Assembly: GCA_963823215.1 (NCBI GenBank)
Contig: CAWGKT010000015.1
Location: forward strand, 168,994-232,993
DNA from: CAIWHR01 sp963823215
Lineage (GTDB): Bacteria > Pseudomonadota > Gammaproteobacteria > Burkholderiales > Casimicrobiaceae
Reading direction: 5' to 3'
DNA length: 64,000 bases
In this document: positions 26,357-36,047 of the stretch, piece after piece
How positions within the stretch are numbered: position 1 is the stretch's first letter
Layout of the letters: every line of letters starts with the position of its first letter
Translations under genes and position numbers: made by a program
Notes under the pieces: model-generated
The model's database searches: none
The model's input: only the letters and a program-made list of their open reading frames with translations
What the model was told of the DNA's origin: nothing

Positions 26357-27621
26357 TGCTCCCGCTCCTTCCCGCGCTCGCCGAGCGCCTGCCCCCGGCG
26401 CCGCGCCGATCCCGCTGCGCGTGGCCGGAGCCTCCAGCGCCCGTGCGAGCTGCACGAGGCTGTCGAGATTATGCACCGGCAGGAATTCGTCGACATGCGG
26501 GAGCATGGCCCGGATGCCGGCTGGGCGCGGCTCGAACCCCTCGTAGCGCAGCAGCGGATTGAGCCACACCAGCCGCCGGCACGACTTGTGCAGTCGTTCC
26601 ATCTGCACGCCGAGCCCGTCGCCCGCCTCGGCGTCCAGCCCGTCGCTGATCAGCAGCACGACGGCATTCTGCCCGAGGAGCCGCCGCGACCAGCGTCGAT
26701 TGAACTCTTCGAGGCAGGCGCCGATCCGGGTGCCGCCGGCCCAGTCGGGCACGGCGCTGCGCACGCGGGCAAGCGCCACGTCGACGTCGCGATGCCGCAG
26801 ATGACGCGTGATGTTCGTGAGCCGCGTTCCGAACAGCAGCACGTGGATGCGGTCGCGATCGCCGGTGATCGCATGCAGGAAGTGGAGCAGCATCCGCGCG
26901 TAGCGGTCCATCGAGCCCGAGATGTCGCAGAGGATGACGAGCGGCGGCGTGCGCCGCCCGCGCCTGCGCCAGCGCAGCGGCGACACCGTGCCCGCCGCGC
27001 CGGTCGCCCGGCGCAGCGTCGCGCGCAGATCGACGCGCTGCCCGCGCGCGGCCGCCACTGTGCGGCGCGTCGGCAGCTCCGGCAGCGGCAGCCGGAGCGC
27101 GCCGAGCATCGTCTTCACCGCGGCGAGCTCGTCGGCCGTCATCGTCTCGAAATCCTTGTGCTGCAGCACTTCGCGCGGCGAGAACGTGAACGCCGGCTCG
27201 TGGTCGGTGCCCGCCTGCCGCCTTTCGCTCCGGCAGCGAGGGTGCCGGCAGCATTGCCTGGGCGATGCGCGCGGCGAATTCCTGCTCCGGATCGTGTTCG
27301 CCCGCAACCTCGCCCGCGGGCGCGAACGACGCCAGCAGCGCGTTGCAGCAGGCGCGGGTCCTGCCAGAAGAGGTCGAACGCCTGCTCGAAGACCGGCAGG
27401 TGCTCGTAGCGCGAGACCAGGACGGCCGCGAGCGCGGCGCGGAAGTCCTCCCGCTCGGCGATGCCGACGGCGACGGCCGCTTCCTGCGCGGCGAGCGTGT
27501 GCGCGGTGCCGACCGGCAAGCCCGCCGCTCGCAGCACGCGCACGAAATGGACGATGTTCTCGGCAACGCGGCCCGACGGCGCGACCGCCAACGGCACCGG
27601 CCGGCGGCATCGTTCCGGCAT
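26357..27621 (-). CDS. CoxE-like von Willebrand factor A protein, frameshifted
   Basis: Starts MPERCRRPVPLAVAPSGRVA and NIVHFVRVLRAAGLPVGTAH, then changes frame near 27345 (LLASFAPAGEVAGEHDPEQE) and again near 27235 (FTFSPREVLQHKDFETMTAD). It continues to the VWA domain PPLVILCDISGSMDRYARML with its MIDAS DxSxS, and VVLLISDGLDAEAG. CoxE works with the MoxR ATPase CoxD in activating the copper-molybdenum site of CO dehydrogenase-type enzymes. No stop codon separates it from XdhC, so the 3' end given is nominal; the likely true end is shortly after NLDSLVQLARALEAP. Confidence 0.82.
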
Positions 27622-27633
27622 ACGTTGGCGCCG

Positions 27634-28550
27634 TCACGCGTGACCCGCGGCGCGCGCCTCGTCGAGGAGCTTCGCCACGACCTCCGGCCCGAGCGCGCCG
27701 ATGTCGTCCTGATACTTCAGCAGCACGCCGGCGGTGTCGGCAATGGCCTGCGGGTCGAGCGCGACCCGGTCGAGCAGCGATCAATGCCTCCGCCCAGTCC
27801 AGCGTCTCGGCGATTCCCGGCGCCTTGAAGAGGTCCAGCGCGCGCACGCGCTGCGTGAAGGCGACGATCTCGCGCGCCAGCGCTTCCGGCACGCCCGGGC
27901 ATTTGCGGCGCACGATCGCGAGCTCGCGCTCCGCGTCGGGGTAGCCGAGCCACTGGTAGAGACAGCGGCGCTTGATCGCGTCGTGGATCTCGCGCGTGCG
28001 GTTCGAAGTGATGACGACGATTGGCGGCACCGTCGCGACGATCGCGCCCCAGCTCCGGAATGGTGACCTGAAAGTCGGCGAGGACCTCGAGCAGGTAGGC
28101 CTCGAACGGCTCGTCGGCGCGGTCGAGCTCGTCGATCAGCAGCACCGGCGGCACGCCGTCCTCCGGCGCGAGCGCCTCGAGGATCGGGCGCTTCAGCAGA
28201 AAGCGCGGCGTGAAGATGTCGTGCGCCAGCGCTTCGCGGTCGAGCTGCCCGGCCGACTCGGCGAGCCGGATCTCGATCATCTGGCGCGGATAGTTCCATT
28301 CGTAGACGGCCGACGCGACGTCGAGGCCCTCGTAGCACTGCAGCCGCACCAGCCGCTTGCCGAGGGCCGTCGCGAGCACCTTGGCGATCTCGGTCTTGCC
28401 GACGCCCGCCTCGCCTTCGAGGAACAGCGGCCGCCGCATCGTCAGCGCCAGGAAGACGCTCGTCGCAAGGCGGCGGTCGGCGAAGTAATCGTGGGTGTCG
28501 AGCAGCGCGACGACGGCGTCGACGCTGGCGGGCAGCGGGGTTGGGGACAC
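27634..28550 (-). CDS. MoxR-family AAA ATPase (CoxD-like), frameshifted
   Basis: The GTG at 28550 gives VSPTPLPASVDAVVALLDTH; a longer in-frame start at 28604 is possible. Walker A is GEAGVGKTEIAKVL, Walker B is PPVLLIDELDRADEP, and sensor 1 is IVVITSNRTREIHDAIKRRC. Breaks near 28045 and 27782 divide it into three frames. The last reads ALDPQAIADTAGVLLKYQDD and ends LLDEARAAGHA. MoxR ATPases remodel or insert metal into large enzymes together with a VWA partner, here the CoxE gene 12 bases downstream. It diverges from the flavoprotein at 28751. Confidence 0.85.
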
Positions 28551-28750
28551 GAATGAGGGCCTGTTCGGATTAGGGCGGCGTCGGGCGATGCCCCGCGACA
28601 GCATAGCAAGAACGACGTGCCTCCGGTGCCCGCGCGTCGAAAGTACAGTCTTGAACACCCTTCGGAGTTACTCGTGCTTTTCCGGTTTGTTTTCGCGCTT
28701 GCTTGGGATAAAGTGAGTGCCGCGATGGGTGACAGAAGGAGGCGGCGGAG

Positions 28751-29986
28751 ATGAAATACGTGCTCATTGGCGCCGGACCCGCCGGTGTGAGAGCCGCCGA
28801 AACACTGCGCGAGGAGGACTCGGGCGCGTCGATCACGCTGGTCAGCGGCGAACGCGGCGAGCCGTACGCTCGCATGGCGATCCCGTATATCCTGACCGGG
28901 CGCATCACCGAGGAAGGCGCGCGTCAGCGCAAGACGGTCGGCCACTTCGAAAACCTCGGCATCCGTTATCTCAACAACAAGGCGATGCAGGTGCACGCCG
29001 GTGCCGACGGCGGCACCGTCGATCTCGATGACGGTTCGCGACTCGAGTACGACCGCTTGCTGGTGGCGACGGGTTCATCGCCGACGCTACCGCCGATCGG
29101 CGGCACCGACCTCGACGGAGTCGTCACCTGCTGGACACTCGAAGATGCGCGTGCGATCGCCGCCAAGCTCAAGCCCGGCGCCAGGGTCGTCATGGTGGGG
29201 GCGGGTTTCGTTGCCGGCGTCTGCATGAAGTCGCTCGTCGAAAGCGGCGTGCATCTGTCGGTCATCGCGGGGCGCGCGGGCCAGATCCTGCGCTCGATGA
29301 TGACGCCGGTTGGCAGCCGCATACTGCAGCGCTGGCTCGAAAACAACGGCGTCAACGTCATCACCAAGGGACGGATCGAACGAATTGATCCGGGTCCGCG
29401 ACTGGTAATGGACACGCAAGTGCTCGACGCGGATCTCATCATCCTCGCGACGGGCGTGCGCTCCAACGTTTCCTTCCTCGAAGGCACGGGCGCCGAAATC
29501 GATCAGGGCATAGTGATCAATGATCGCATGCAGACGACGGTGCCGCACGTGTATGCGGCGGGGGACGTCGCTCAGGGTCGCGACTTCTCGACGGGCGAAT
29601 GGGTCGTCCATGCGCTGCAGCCCACTGCCACCGAACACGGTCGGATCGCCGCGCTCAACATGGCGGGCAAGGACGTGCCGTATCGCGGCAGTCTCAGCAT
29701 GAACGTGCTCGATACGGTTGGGTTGATTTCAGAGACGTTCGGGCTGTGGCAGGGAGTCGAGGGCGGCGAAAACGTCGAAAACGTCAACGAGGAGCGTTTT
29801 CTCTACACGCGCTTGTGCTTCGACGGCGACATCCTGGTCGGGGCAATCAGCATTGGCCCGAACCGGAGCGTAGGTGCGATCCGCGGGTTGATCCAGACGC
29901 GCCGTAAGCTCGGCGCGTGGAAGCAGAAGCTGCTGAAGGACCCGCAACTCGTGATGGACGCCTTCGTCGACATCGGGAACGCCTGA
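28751..29986 (+). CDS. NAD(P)/FAD-dependent oxidoreductase
   Basis: 411 residues, start MKYVLIGAGPAGVRAAETLR with AAGGAGG upstream. FAD GxGxxG at the N-terminus, LLVATGSSPTLPPIGGTDLD, NAD site VVMVGAGFVAGVCMKSLVES and second FAD motif HVYAAGDVAQGRDFSTGEWV. It belongs to the rubredoxin/NirB-like flavoprotein group and lacks redox cysteines. The C-terminus (GLIQTRRKLGAWKQKLLKDP) closely resembles the end of the truncated gene at 63831-64000, so the two are paralogues. Such subunits pass electrons to NAD(P) in aldehyde oxidoreductase systems, but its partner here is not identified. It is divergent from the moxR set. Confidence 0.88.
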   Translation: MKYVLIGAGPAGVRAAETLREEDSGASITLVSGERGEPYARMAIPYILTGRITEEGARQRKTVGHFENLGIRYLNNKAMQVHAGADGGTVDLDDGSRLEYDRLLVATGSSPTLPPIGGTDLDGVVTCWTLEDARAIAAKLKPGARVVMVGAGFVAGVCMKSLVESGVHLSVIAGRAGQILRSMMTPVGSRILQRWLENNGVNVITKGRIERIDPGPRLVMDTQVLDADLIILATGVRSNVSFLEGTGAEIDQGIVINDRMQTTVPHVYAAGDVAQGRDFSTGEWVVHALQPTATEHGRIAALNMAGKDVPYRGSLSMNVLDTVGLISETFGLWQGVEGGENVENVNEERFLYTRLCFDGDILVGAISIGPNRSVGAIRGLIQTRRKLGAWKQKLLKDPQLVMDAFVDIGNA

Positions 29987-30543
29987 GCGCCGCTCAGCGC
30001 GCTGACATCTTCAGGGACTCTGCTCAATTCGCGCGAAGTTATAAATGCCTCGACGACGATCGACGGCGAAAAGGCAACCGTCTCGGCTACTCGACGAGGA
30101 CAGCGGACAACGACGCGAGGCTAGCTGTCTTAACCACGATTTGATCCTGCAGACAGTGTTGGATGTCCTCTGACCTTGACGGGCAGAGATCGGGCCGTCA
30201 GTTGTCGCTGGCCGGCGCCAACTGGCCGACCGCTTCAGACGGTAAGCAGGCGGTCGCTGCCGCTGCCCGAAGTGGCGCTATCGACCCGAACCTGCCTCTT
30301 GATATTCTAGATAGCGGTCGTTGCGGAAGGGTTCGATGGGACCTCAAAGATGAGATCCGGGGCGCCCGCGGGGGTAGGTTTTCTATCCAGTGCCGCCCTT
30401 GCAACGCGGCTCCAGACCGCCACGGTAGCGCTGTTGCCGAGCGTTCCGCGGGGGGCAGCGCGCGGGAACTGTTCGGGTCCACCAAGGGTCGAATGGGCAC
30501 CCGAAGGAATGCGTAACGCATTCTTTGCAGGTGGCGAGAAGCC
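29987..30543. other. Non-coding gap, 557 bp
   Basis: No recognisable gene, RNA or repeat. Base composition falls here relative to the first 30 kb, marking the left edge of the accessory-looking half of the window. Confidence 0.5.
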
Positions 30544-30927
30544 ATGAACAACTCTTTCCCGAGATTGGGTATTGCCACCCTGCTCGCGGCAGCGGTTTTG
30601 TTGGCGGCGGGTTGCGACCAGCGCAACGACGTGAGCACCTTGGGCCAACGGCAGGGCACGTTGGCCAGCGTCGTGGCAAAAGGCAACGCGAAAACCATCG
30701 GCACCGACGAAGCGATCGAGGATTCGGAGGTCACAACGAAGGTGCGGGAGGCGATCCTCGCCGATCCGCAGCTGCAAGCACAGCACATCGACGTCGCGAC
30801 CGAGGACTCTGCGGTCACGCTGACGGGCAGCGTCGATTCGCCGGCGCTTCGCGAGCGCGCCGTCCAGCTCGCAGGCTCGGTGAATGGCGTGGTACAGGTG
30901 CAGGAGAAGCTGGAATTACGGCCCTGA
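30544..30927 (+). CDS. BON-domain lipoprotein
   Basis: 127 residues. Lipoprotein signal MNNSFPRLGIATLLAAAVLL with lipobox LAAGC, a linker, then one BON domain (residues about 60-125): EVTTKVREAILADPQLQAQH, AVTLTGSVDSPALRERAVQL and GVVQVQEKLELRP. BON lipoproteins bind phospholipid surfaces and protect the outer membrane under stress (OsmY/DolP-like), though most have two BON domains and this has one. Stands alone. Confidence 0.88.
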   Translation: MNNSFPRLGIATLLAAAVLLAAGCDQRNDVSTLGQRQGTLASVVAKGNAKTIGTDEAIEDSEVTTKVREAILADPQLQAQHIDVATEDSAVTLTGSVDSPALRERAVQLAGSVNGVVQVQEKLELRP

Positions 30928-31246
30928 TTTGAGGCGCTGCACGTTATCCGATCTCGCCGCCTGTGCTCTGGCTTTGCCTGCTCGCTCCGGATGGAGTCGC
31001 GACGAACCTGCCGGCGTATGGCAGCATCACTTCGCGTCCCCCGATTGGATGTGATGCGAGAGGATTCATGTGGACCTTGACGGGTTGTCCAACCTATACA
31101 GGAGCGGATGTTACGGAAGGGGCGTCCGTGCCATTTTCCAGTCTCCACTGGTTCGAATATCCAGACGCGGGTCAGACGAACTTATTGTGTTGCGAGCGCC
31201 GATCGGCTCCGCGCCCACCGCGTGACGTGTTCGGGTCTAGTGCCGT

Positions 31247-31488
31247 TCAACCCGGGTTGTCGTCGATCCAGAATCGTTCCATGGCGATATACGCGTAGGA
31301 AGCGGACCATCCGATCAAGAGCAACCCGTCCAACGCCTCGACTCCCGCAAGCAGCCGGACCGGGCCGGACTTGGTCCGGACGGGGATACCCAACCTGGAA
31401 GCCGAGCGTTTAGGCCGCTCAATGCTTCGTAGTGGATCAGAGTGGTCAACGCGATGAGCAGGATGCAGGACAGGGCAGTCGTAAGCAT
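31247..31488 (-). pseudogene. Two-pore-type potassium channel remnant lacking the pore
   Basis: The N-terminal part MLTTALSCILLIALTTLIHY EALSGLNARLPG is the first membrane helix of a known small bacterial ion-channel family. After a frame change near 31395 it joins GPVRLLAGVEALDGLLLIGW SASYAYIAMERFW, the last helix of the same family. The middle, including the pore loop and the selectivity filter, is missing, so about half the usual length is gone. The product could not conduct ions. This is an internal deletion plus frameshift rather than a simple sequencing indel. Confidence 0.7.
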
Positions 31489-31739
31489 GTCGTGAATTGA
31501 TGTCAATTTGCCATGAAGAAGGTTGGGATCTGCGGAAGGCACCAGCGGTAACGGCAACGAGCCACGGCTGGCAGGATCGTTGCCCCGGAGGAATCGAATT
31601 CATGCGTCGCGCACCACATTCTCGATGATTGCATCGCCGCCCGGAACCCGTCCTTCTATTTCCAATTAGCGCAGCGACTGGCGGCTTCGCACTGTTTTTG
31701 CGTGAACGCGCGGCGGTTCTCGCGACTCCCATTCCCGAC

Positions 31740-32282
31740 ATGCCCGATTCGGCTCCGCCGATTGCTCCCACGTCGGCGCCAAATGCCGCAGCCGCTCGAT
31801 CAGGGGCGGATTCCCGACGCGGGGAAAGGCTTGTTGCAATGGTCGAAGCGGGCAAGGGGCTGTTGGTTCTGATGGTTGGATTCGGGCTGCTATCCGTCGT
31901 TCACCAGGATGTGGAACAGGTCGCGGAAGAGTTGGTCAGCCACTTTCATCTTAATCCGTCGAGTCGCTATCCACGCATATTTCTTGACCTTACCAGCCAC
32001 TTCTCGGACTTGCGAATGTGGCTGCTTGCCACATTCGCCTTCTGCTATGCGGGCCTGCGATTGGCCGAGGGATTTGGGCTGTGGCGCGGACGGCGCTGGG
32101 CGGAATGGTTGGCGGTCGCGAGCGGGACCATCTATGTGCCCATCGAGTTCTACGAGCTCTTCACCGGCCTCTCCTGGATCAAGATTGCTACGCTGACCGC
32201 CAACATCGCGATCATTGCCTACATGAGCCGTGTGCTCTGGCGGTCGCGGGAGGGTTCCCCGCCTACCGCCCCGTCGCTTTAG
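31740..32282 (+). CDS. DUF2127 family membrane protein
   Basis: 180 residues from MPDSAPPIAPTSAPNAAAAR (an upstream in-frame start at 31629 exists). After a Ser/Pro/Ala-rich head come three to four hydrophobic helices: AGKGLLVLMVGFGLLSVVH, WLLATFAFCYAGLRLAEGFG, AEWLAVASGTIYVPIEFYEL and IKIATLTANIAIIAYMSRVL. The pattern EAGKG...RLAEGFGLWRGRRWAEW...YVPIEFYE is diagnostic of DUF2127. Function unknown. No operon partner. Confidence 0.85.
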   Translation: MPDSAPPIAPTSAPNAAAARSGADSRRGERLVAMVEAGKGLLVLMVGFGLLSVVHQDVEQVAEELVSHFHLNPSSRYPRIFLDLTSHFSDLRMWLLATFAFCYAGLRLAEGFGLWRGRRWAEWLAVASGTIYVPIEFYELFTGLSWIKIATLTANIAIIAYMSRVLWRSREGSPPTAPSL

Positions 32283-32601
32283 CGAGCGAAACCAGCGGCT
32301 CGGCCGTTAGACTCGAATGTCCGCAAGCTGACAGACCCGCCTGCGCCGGCTTCTGGCCGACTGCTGCGGAGACTCGCAATCGACCCGTAGCGGTCATCCG
32401 CAAGGCCAGCTTGCGGAGGTCCTGATCGTCTCGTTGGGGCGGAATTGCTCGGAACCATTCCAACGGGGTAACGTCCCAATCGATTGGAAGGATGCGAGCC
32501 GCTGTCACATGTTGTGAGGTTTGCAGACCGACCACCACTATTGGCGACTAGAAAGTCAACTAATACACGGTGGGCCCTGGAAGTACAGAGAGGAGAGCAC
32601 G
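32283..32601. other. Non-coding gap, 319 bp
   Basis: No gene. It contains GTTAGAC at 32306-32312, which fits the integron core GTTRRRY upstream of the cupin gene, but I could not pair it with a convincing partner box. Confidence 0.4.
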
Positions 32602-32946
32602 ATGAGCAACGAACAGGTGGCACCTGAGACGAAAGGTGTTACGGTGAGGTTACTTGCAACGGTTGACCTTGGCCCTGAGATCGAGGGCATGGCAGGGCGT
32701 CAACTTCGAATGCGTATGGTGACCATCGAGCCTGGAGGCGTCTTCGGCCCGATTCACGACCATAAAGACAGACCAGGCACCGTCTACATACTGCAAGGAA
32801 CGATCACTGACCATCGAAATGGAGTCGCTACGGACTATGGGCCGGGAGTGGGCTGGCCCGAGGACAGGAACACAACACACTGGCTTGAGAACAGAGGAAC
32901 GATTCCGGCGCTGGAAATCTCCGTCGATATAGTCGGGCAAGAGTAA
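32602..32946 (+). CDS. Single-domain cupin protein
   Basis: 114 residues; GAGAGGAG lies before the ATG. Cupin motif 1 is visible in MVTIEPGGVFGPIHDHKDRP with metal-ligand His residues (HDH). Motif 2 lies in RNTTHWLENRGTIPALEISV. There is no second domain, so it is a small metal-binding beta-barrel of unknown substrate. The coding strand has lower GC and different codon use from the first 30 kb. A candidate attC site follows 29 bases after the stop. Confidence 0.85.
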   Translation: MSNEQVAPETKGVTVRLLATVDLGPEIEGMAGRQLRMRMVTIEPGGVFGPIHDHKDRPGTVYILQGTITDHRNGVATDYGPGVGWPEDRNTTHWLENRGTIPALEISVDIVGQE

Positions 32947-32974
32947 GCGCAGGCCCGACATCTAACACGGTCGG

Positions 32975-33052
32975 GCCTAACACGCGGCGCAACCGGACGC
33001 GCTTCAGTCGGCTTCGTCTCCTTTCGCGCGCCGGTTAGCCACAACGTTGGCC
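32975..33052 (+). repeat. Candidate attC recombination site downstream of cupin
   Basis: GCCTAAC (RYYYAAC core) at 32975 and GTTGGCC at 33046 enclose a stem AACCGG-A-CGCGC / GCGCG-CCGGTT with one unpaired A, the kind of extrahelical base seen in attC sites. The right core deviates from GTTRRRY in one position. A separate short hairpin GGCCCGAC/GTCGGGCC overlaps the left core and could serve as a terminator for the cupin. Confidence 0.45.
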
Positions 33053-33204
33053 GAATTTCCGCTTCTGGCCGAAAGCGCCATTTGATGGGCCTCGGCCGAA
33101 CGACCGCAATCGCGGGCAACTGGACTATGTTGCTGGGAGCCGTCGGCTTGTACGATGACGAAGCATCGACTCGCGCCCCGCTCGTTCTACGCGTGATGTA
33201 GGAA

Positions 33205-33229
33205 GTGCCAAGTACTCAGTACTCGGCAC
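33205..33229. repeat. AGTACT-type inverted repeat
   Basis: GTGCCAAGTACTCAGTACTC followed by GGCAC forms a 25-base imperfect palindrome containing AGTACT twice. Related strings recur at 34022-34200 and 62345-62445. Confidence 0.5.
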
Positions 33230-33372
33230 GAACCCTGGAGTGGGAAACTCGACCGCATCCTGTCGACCGCCGACCGATCGTAACGATCGTGATTTCCAGA
33301 CCCACGGCATGAGCCGGCATTTGCGGATTCCCGACGTCCGCTCTATAGCCGCCTGATAAACTTTGTCGTGCC

Positions 33373-33957
33373 ATGATCCGAGCCGCCTGCGCATTCCTCC
33401 TGGTATTCTGGATGTCGTGGCTGGCGTCCGCCGAGGACGCGAAGCCTGTAACCGCCATTCTCCTCGTCGCGCGGGCAGAGCTGCCCGATCCGAACTTCAA
33501 GGACGCGGTCGTGCTGGTGCTGAACAACATCGCGCCCGTGCCCGCCGGCCTCATCGTCAACAGGCCCACGAGGATTGCCGTTTCGAGCCTCTTTCCCGAA
33601 CTCGACCGCCTCGCGAGGCTGGACGACAAGGTGTACTTCGGCGGGCCCGTCGAGATCGGGTCGGTATCCTTCCTCTTTCGCGCCGATGCGCCGCCCGAGT
33701 ACGCGACGCGGGTTGTCGACGGCGTCTACCTCAGCGCAAACGAAGAATTGCTCCGGAAGCTCCTCGGCCGCGAGAAGCCGATGGAGGGCTTGCGGATCTT
33801 CGTCGGCCGCTCGGGCTGGGGTCCCGGCCAGCTTCAGGCGGAGATTGCGCGCGGCGATTGGACGTTAGGGCCCGCCGAGGCGGGCGCGATCTTCGACGGC
33901 AAGTCGGAGCACCCGTGGCCCGGGCCGCCAGCGCAAGGAGTCGGGCCTCGCACTTGA
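33373..33957 (+). CDS. YqgE/AlgH family protein with signal peptide
   Basis: 194 residues. Unlike typical cytoplasmic YqgE it starts with a hydrophobic signal-like segment (MIRAACAFLLVFWMSWLASA). The domain follows: AILLVARAELPDPNFKDAVV, APVPAGLIVNRPTRIAVSSL, DDKVYFGGPVEIGSVSFLFR, VYLSANEELLRKLL and FVGRSGWGPGQLQAEIARGD. The family has no settled biochemical role. An exported version is a recurrent variant in proteobacteria. Single gene, no clear operon. Confidence 0.88.
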   Translation: MIRAACAFLLVFWMSWLASAEDAKPVTAILLVARAELPDPNFKDAVVLVLNNIAPVPAGLIVNRPTRIAVSSLFPELDRLARLDDKVYFGGPVEIGSVSFLFRADAPPEYATRVVDGVYLSANEELLRKLLGREKPMEGLRIFVGRSGWGPGQLQAEIARGDWTLGPAEAGAIFDGKSEHPWPGPPAQGVGPRT

Positions 33958-34330
33958 GTCCCCGCAATCGATTCAACTGGGTGCAACGGCTCGCAAGCAA
34001 CCGTTCACAACCGCAACCGGATCGACGCACGTAGCACTGGGTACGAAGCACCTGGTACTTAGCTCTCAGTTCTACGAACGCGAAGCAATTCGTACGTAAC
34101 CGAAACACTGCCTAGCGCCGGCCTCGTTCTCAGCACGAGGCACTTCGTTCCTGGTGCTAGGGACTTCGTTTGAAGTACTCCGTACGACGACGCGAAGCAA
34201 CGCGCGGACACGGCAGAATTACGCCTACGGGACGCAAGCAATGACCGGCGTGGCGACGTACCGGGCGTGCCGATCGCGTATCTTGAAGTAGAGTATGGAG
34301 CGTCTTCAGAATGCCAAGAGAGGGGAAAAT
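33958..34330. repeat. Gap with degenerate GTAC/CTTCGTAC repeats
   Basis: Two blocks (about 34022-34100 and 34122-34200) are built from variants of GTACGAAGCACCTGGTACTT and GCACTTCGTTCCTGGTGCTA. These partly self-complementary strings resemble those at 33205-33229 and 62345-62445. No gene. Confidence 0.5.
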
Positions 34331-34765
34331 ATGAGCGCTTTCCGAGTTTGCATTCCGAGTGTACTTGCGCTGGTTGCTTGCGGCGTTTTCGCGCAGCCAG
34401 AGACGGGTCTGCCCAAAACGATGAGCGGGAGTTGGACTGGCGTGTATCCCCGGGGAAGCTTTTCCGACACCATGTCCGTCGTCTTGGATGCTCCCGATGT
34501 AAGTGGCGCGCTGAAGGGCCTCCTGACCTACCAGGGCTTGAGTTGCGGCGCAAAAGACGAACCGCTGACGGGGACATGGAACGGAACCGAACTGCGCTTC
34601 GAGTCGCAGCTCCGGCCCAACGTCAACTCCAAACGACTGAACGGCCAATGCGGCACTGGCCTGACAAAGTTCGTTTTGACGCGGAAGCCCGGACAAGGCA
34701 GCTTTGTCGGGGAGAGCCGCACCGAAGGGACTCAGATACCCGACCAAATTCAGCTCTCGCCGTAA
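34331..34765 (+). CDS. Hypothetical exported protein
   Basis: 144 residues from MSAFRVCIPSVLALVACGVF (cleavable signal peptide ending VFAQP), with GAGAGGGG upstream. The mature part alternates short strands: MSGSWTGVYPRGSFSDTMSV, ALKGLLTYQGLSCGAKDEPL, TGTWNGTELRFESQLRPNVN. This suggests a small beta-barrel or lipocalin-like periplasmic protein. I do not recognise the family. It has two cysteines in the mature part. No operon partner. Confidence 0.65.
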   Translation: MSAFRVCIPSVLALVACGVFAQPETGLPKTMSGSWTGVYPRGSFSDTMSVVLDAPDVSGALKGLLTYQGLSCGAKDEPLTGTWNGTELRFESQLRPNVNSKRLNGQCGTGLTKFVLTRKPGQGSFVGESRTEGTQIPDQIQLSP

Positions 34766-35290
34766 TCAAAGCAAGCTACCGATCGGGCTTGCAGGATGGG
34801 TCGTGGTCGGGGCGGGAGCGCACGCGCGGCATCCCCTTGCTTGTCCGCTTCGGTCGCAAGCAGCTTCAGACGGACACCGGCCGTTCGGCAGGCACGGGCG
34901 AGTGGCGGTCACCAGCCACGAGCGGTCATAGAAGTTTGGCGCTGAAATCGCCCCACTCCGGACATTGCGCCGAGGCCCGGGAGCTGCTCGACCGCTACAA
35001 CCGATCGATCGTTCACCTTCCAAGACCGAATGCATCGAAGTCTTTCGATACTCGCACGCCCAAGTACGGCATTGCTTCAGCTCCGTTAGAGCGACAACGA
35101 ACTACGCGATCGCGATCGCGCGACATATTCCCGCGTTTGAGCATTCCCTTCCACCCGCCAACTCAATTTGATGCGATTGCGCTCGGCCTAGCACACTACG
35201 CGATCAACCCCTCGCTCCTTGCACGACGACGCACGCCGCAACGTTCGCAAGCAGGATGCAAACAATTCGGCCGTGCTGTGCATCCAAACC
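34766..35290. other. Non-coding gap, 525 bp
   Basis: No gene, RNA or repeat recognised. Confidence 0.45.
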
Positions 35291-35689
35291 CTATTTCCAC
35301 TCCCAAGCCTTGGAGTGCGTGTTGCCTTGTGCGTCGACTTCGTATTCAAATATGGCAGCCACGGAGTTCAACCGCGCCAACCTTTCGGACATTGTCCGAT
35401 AGTACAGAATCCCTCGATAGCTGATGGCACCGTGTTCCTTAAATGTTCCAAGGCCCGAGCCTTTCCATGTGAGCATTTCGCCATCCTTGGTAGTGGTAAC
35501 TCCTTCACCTTCTCCGTAAATGGTGCCATCCGGTCGGACCACTGCCGTATAGGTGCCAAAGCCGGTAACCTCAATGCCCAACATCTTGCCACTATCCTCG
35601 AACGAAACCTCAACCCTGGGTGGCTCGCTCGATAGCACTCTTCTGACGATTCTCTTCCCAGTTGTTTCACCCACCAATTCGCCTAGCAT
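35291..35689 (-). CDS. Conserved hypothetical protein, 132 aa
   Basis: Starts MLGELVGETTGKRIVRRVLS with a perfect AGGAGGTGACACC leader. The sequence is beta-rich: PRVEVSFEDSGKMLGIEVTG, GTYTAVVRPDGTIYGEGEGV, GEMLTWKGSGLGTFKEHGAI and GILYYRTMSERLARLNSVAA. Repeated Gly-rich strands suggest a small beta-barrel of a type found in many environmental bacteria, but I cannot name it. No signal peptide. Function unknown. Confidence 0.72.
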   Translation of the reverse strand: MLGELVGETTGKRIVRRVLSSEPPRVEVSFEDSGKMLGIEVTGFGTYTAVVRPDGTIYGEGEGVTTTKDGEMLTWKGSGLGTFKEHGAISYRGILYYRTMSERLARLNSVAAIFEYEVDAQGNTHSKAWEWK

Positions 35690-36047
35690 GGTGTCACCTC
35701 CTGTTGGCGTGGAACCGGATCTCCAATTTCTAATCTCCGGCGAGGGTGAGTATAGACCCGGCGCGTTTCGACAAGAGGGCAATCGCACCGCATTCGCATG
35801 GCGTAGACGGGTCCGAATGGCCGCTCCTCAGAACATCGACCGGCTGGTCAGGGTCGAACTGCGACCGTCAACGATCAAGCCCCTCGCGTTCAGACTCGAT
35901 GGTCGTTGACTGGCCAGAAGCGGAAGTTCGATTGATGCTTGCCTTCCATCATGGTAAGCGAACGTTGGTGTGCACCGAATCGGCAGCAGCGCTGCATCAC
36001 CAGCGGAATATCGAAATCCGATGGCTGGATCGGTAAAATCGCCATTC
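35690..36047. other. Non-coding gap, 358 bp
   Basis: Between divergently transcribed genes; presumably their promoters. Nothing else recognised. Confidence 0.45.

Larger units (their letters stand above)
32947..33372. other. Non-coding gap holding a candidate attC and an inverted repeat
   Basis: Contains the attC-like hairpin (32975-33052) and the palindromic string at 33205-33229. Nothing else recognised. Confidence 0.5.

Noticed and set aside
24989..27409. Very long plus-strand open frame over the glycosyltransferase and CoxE/XdhC genes
   Set aside because: It crosses several genes on the other strand or in other frames and its product is low-complexity Arg/His-rich sequence.
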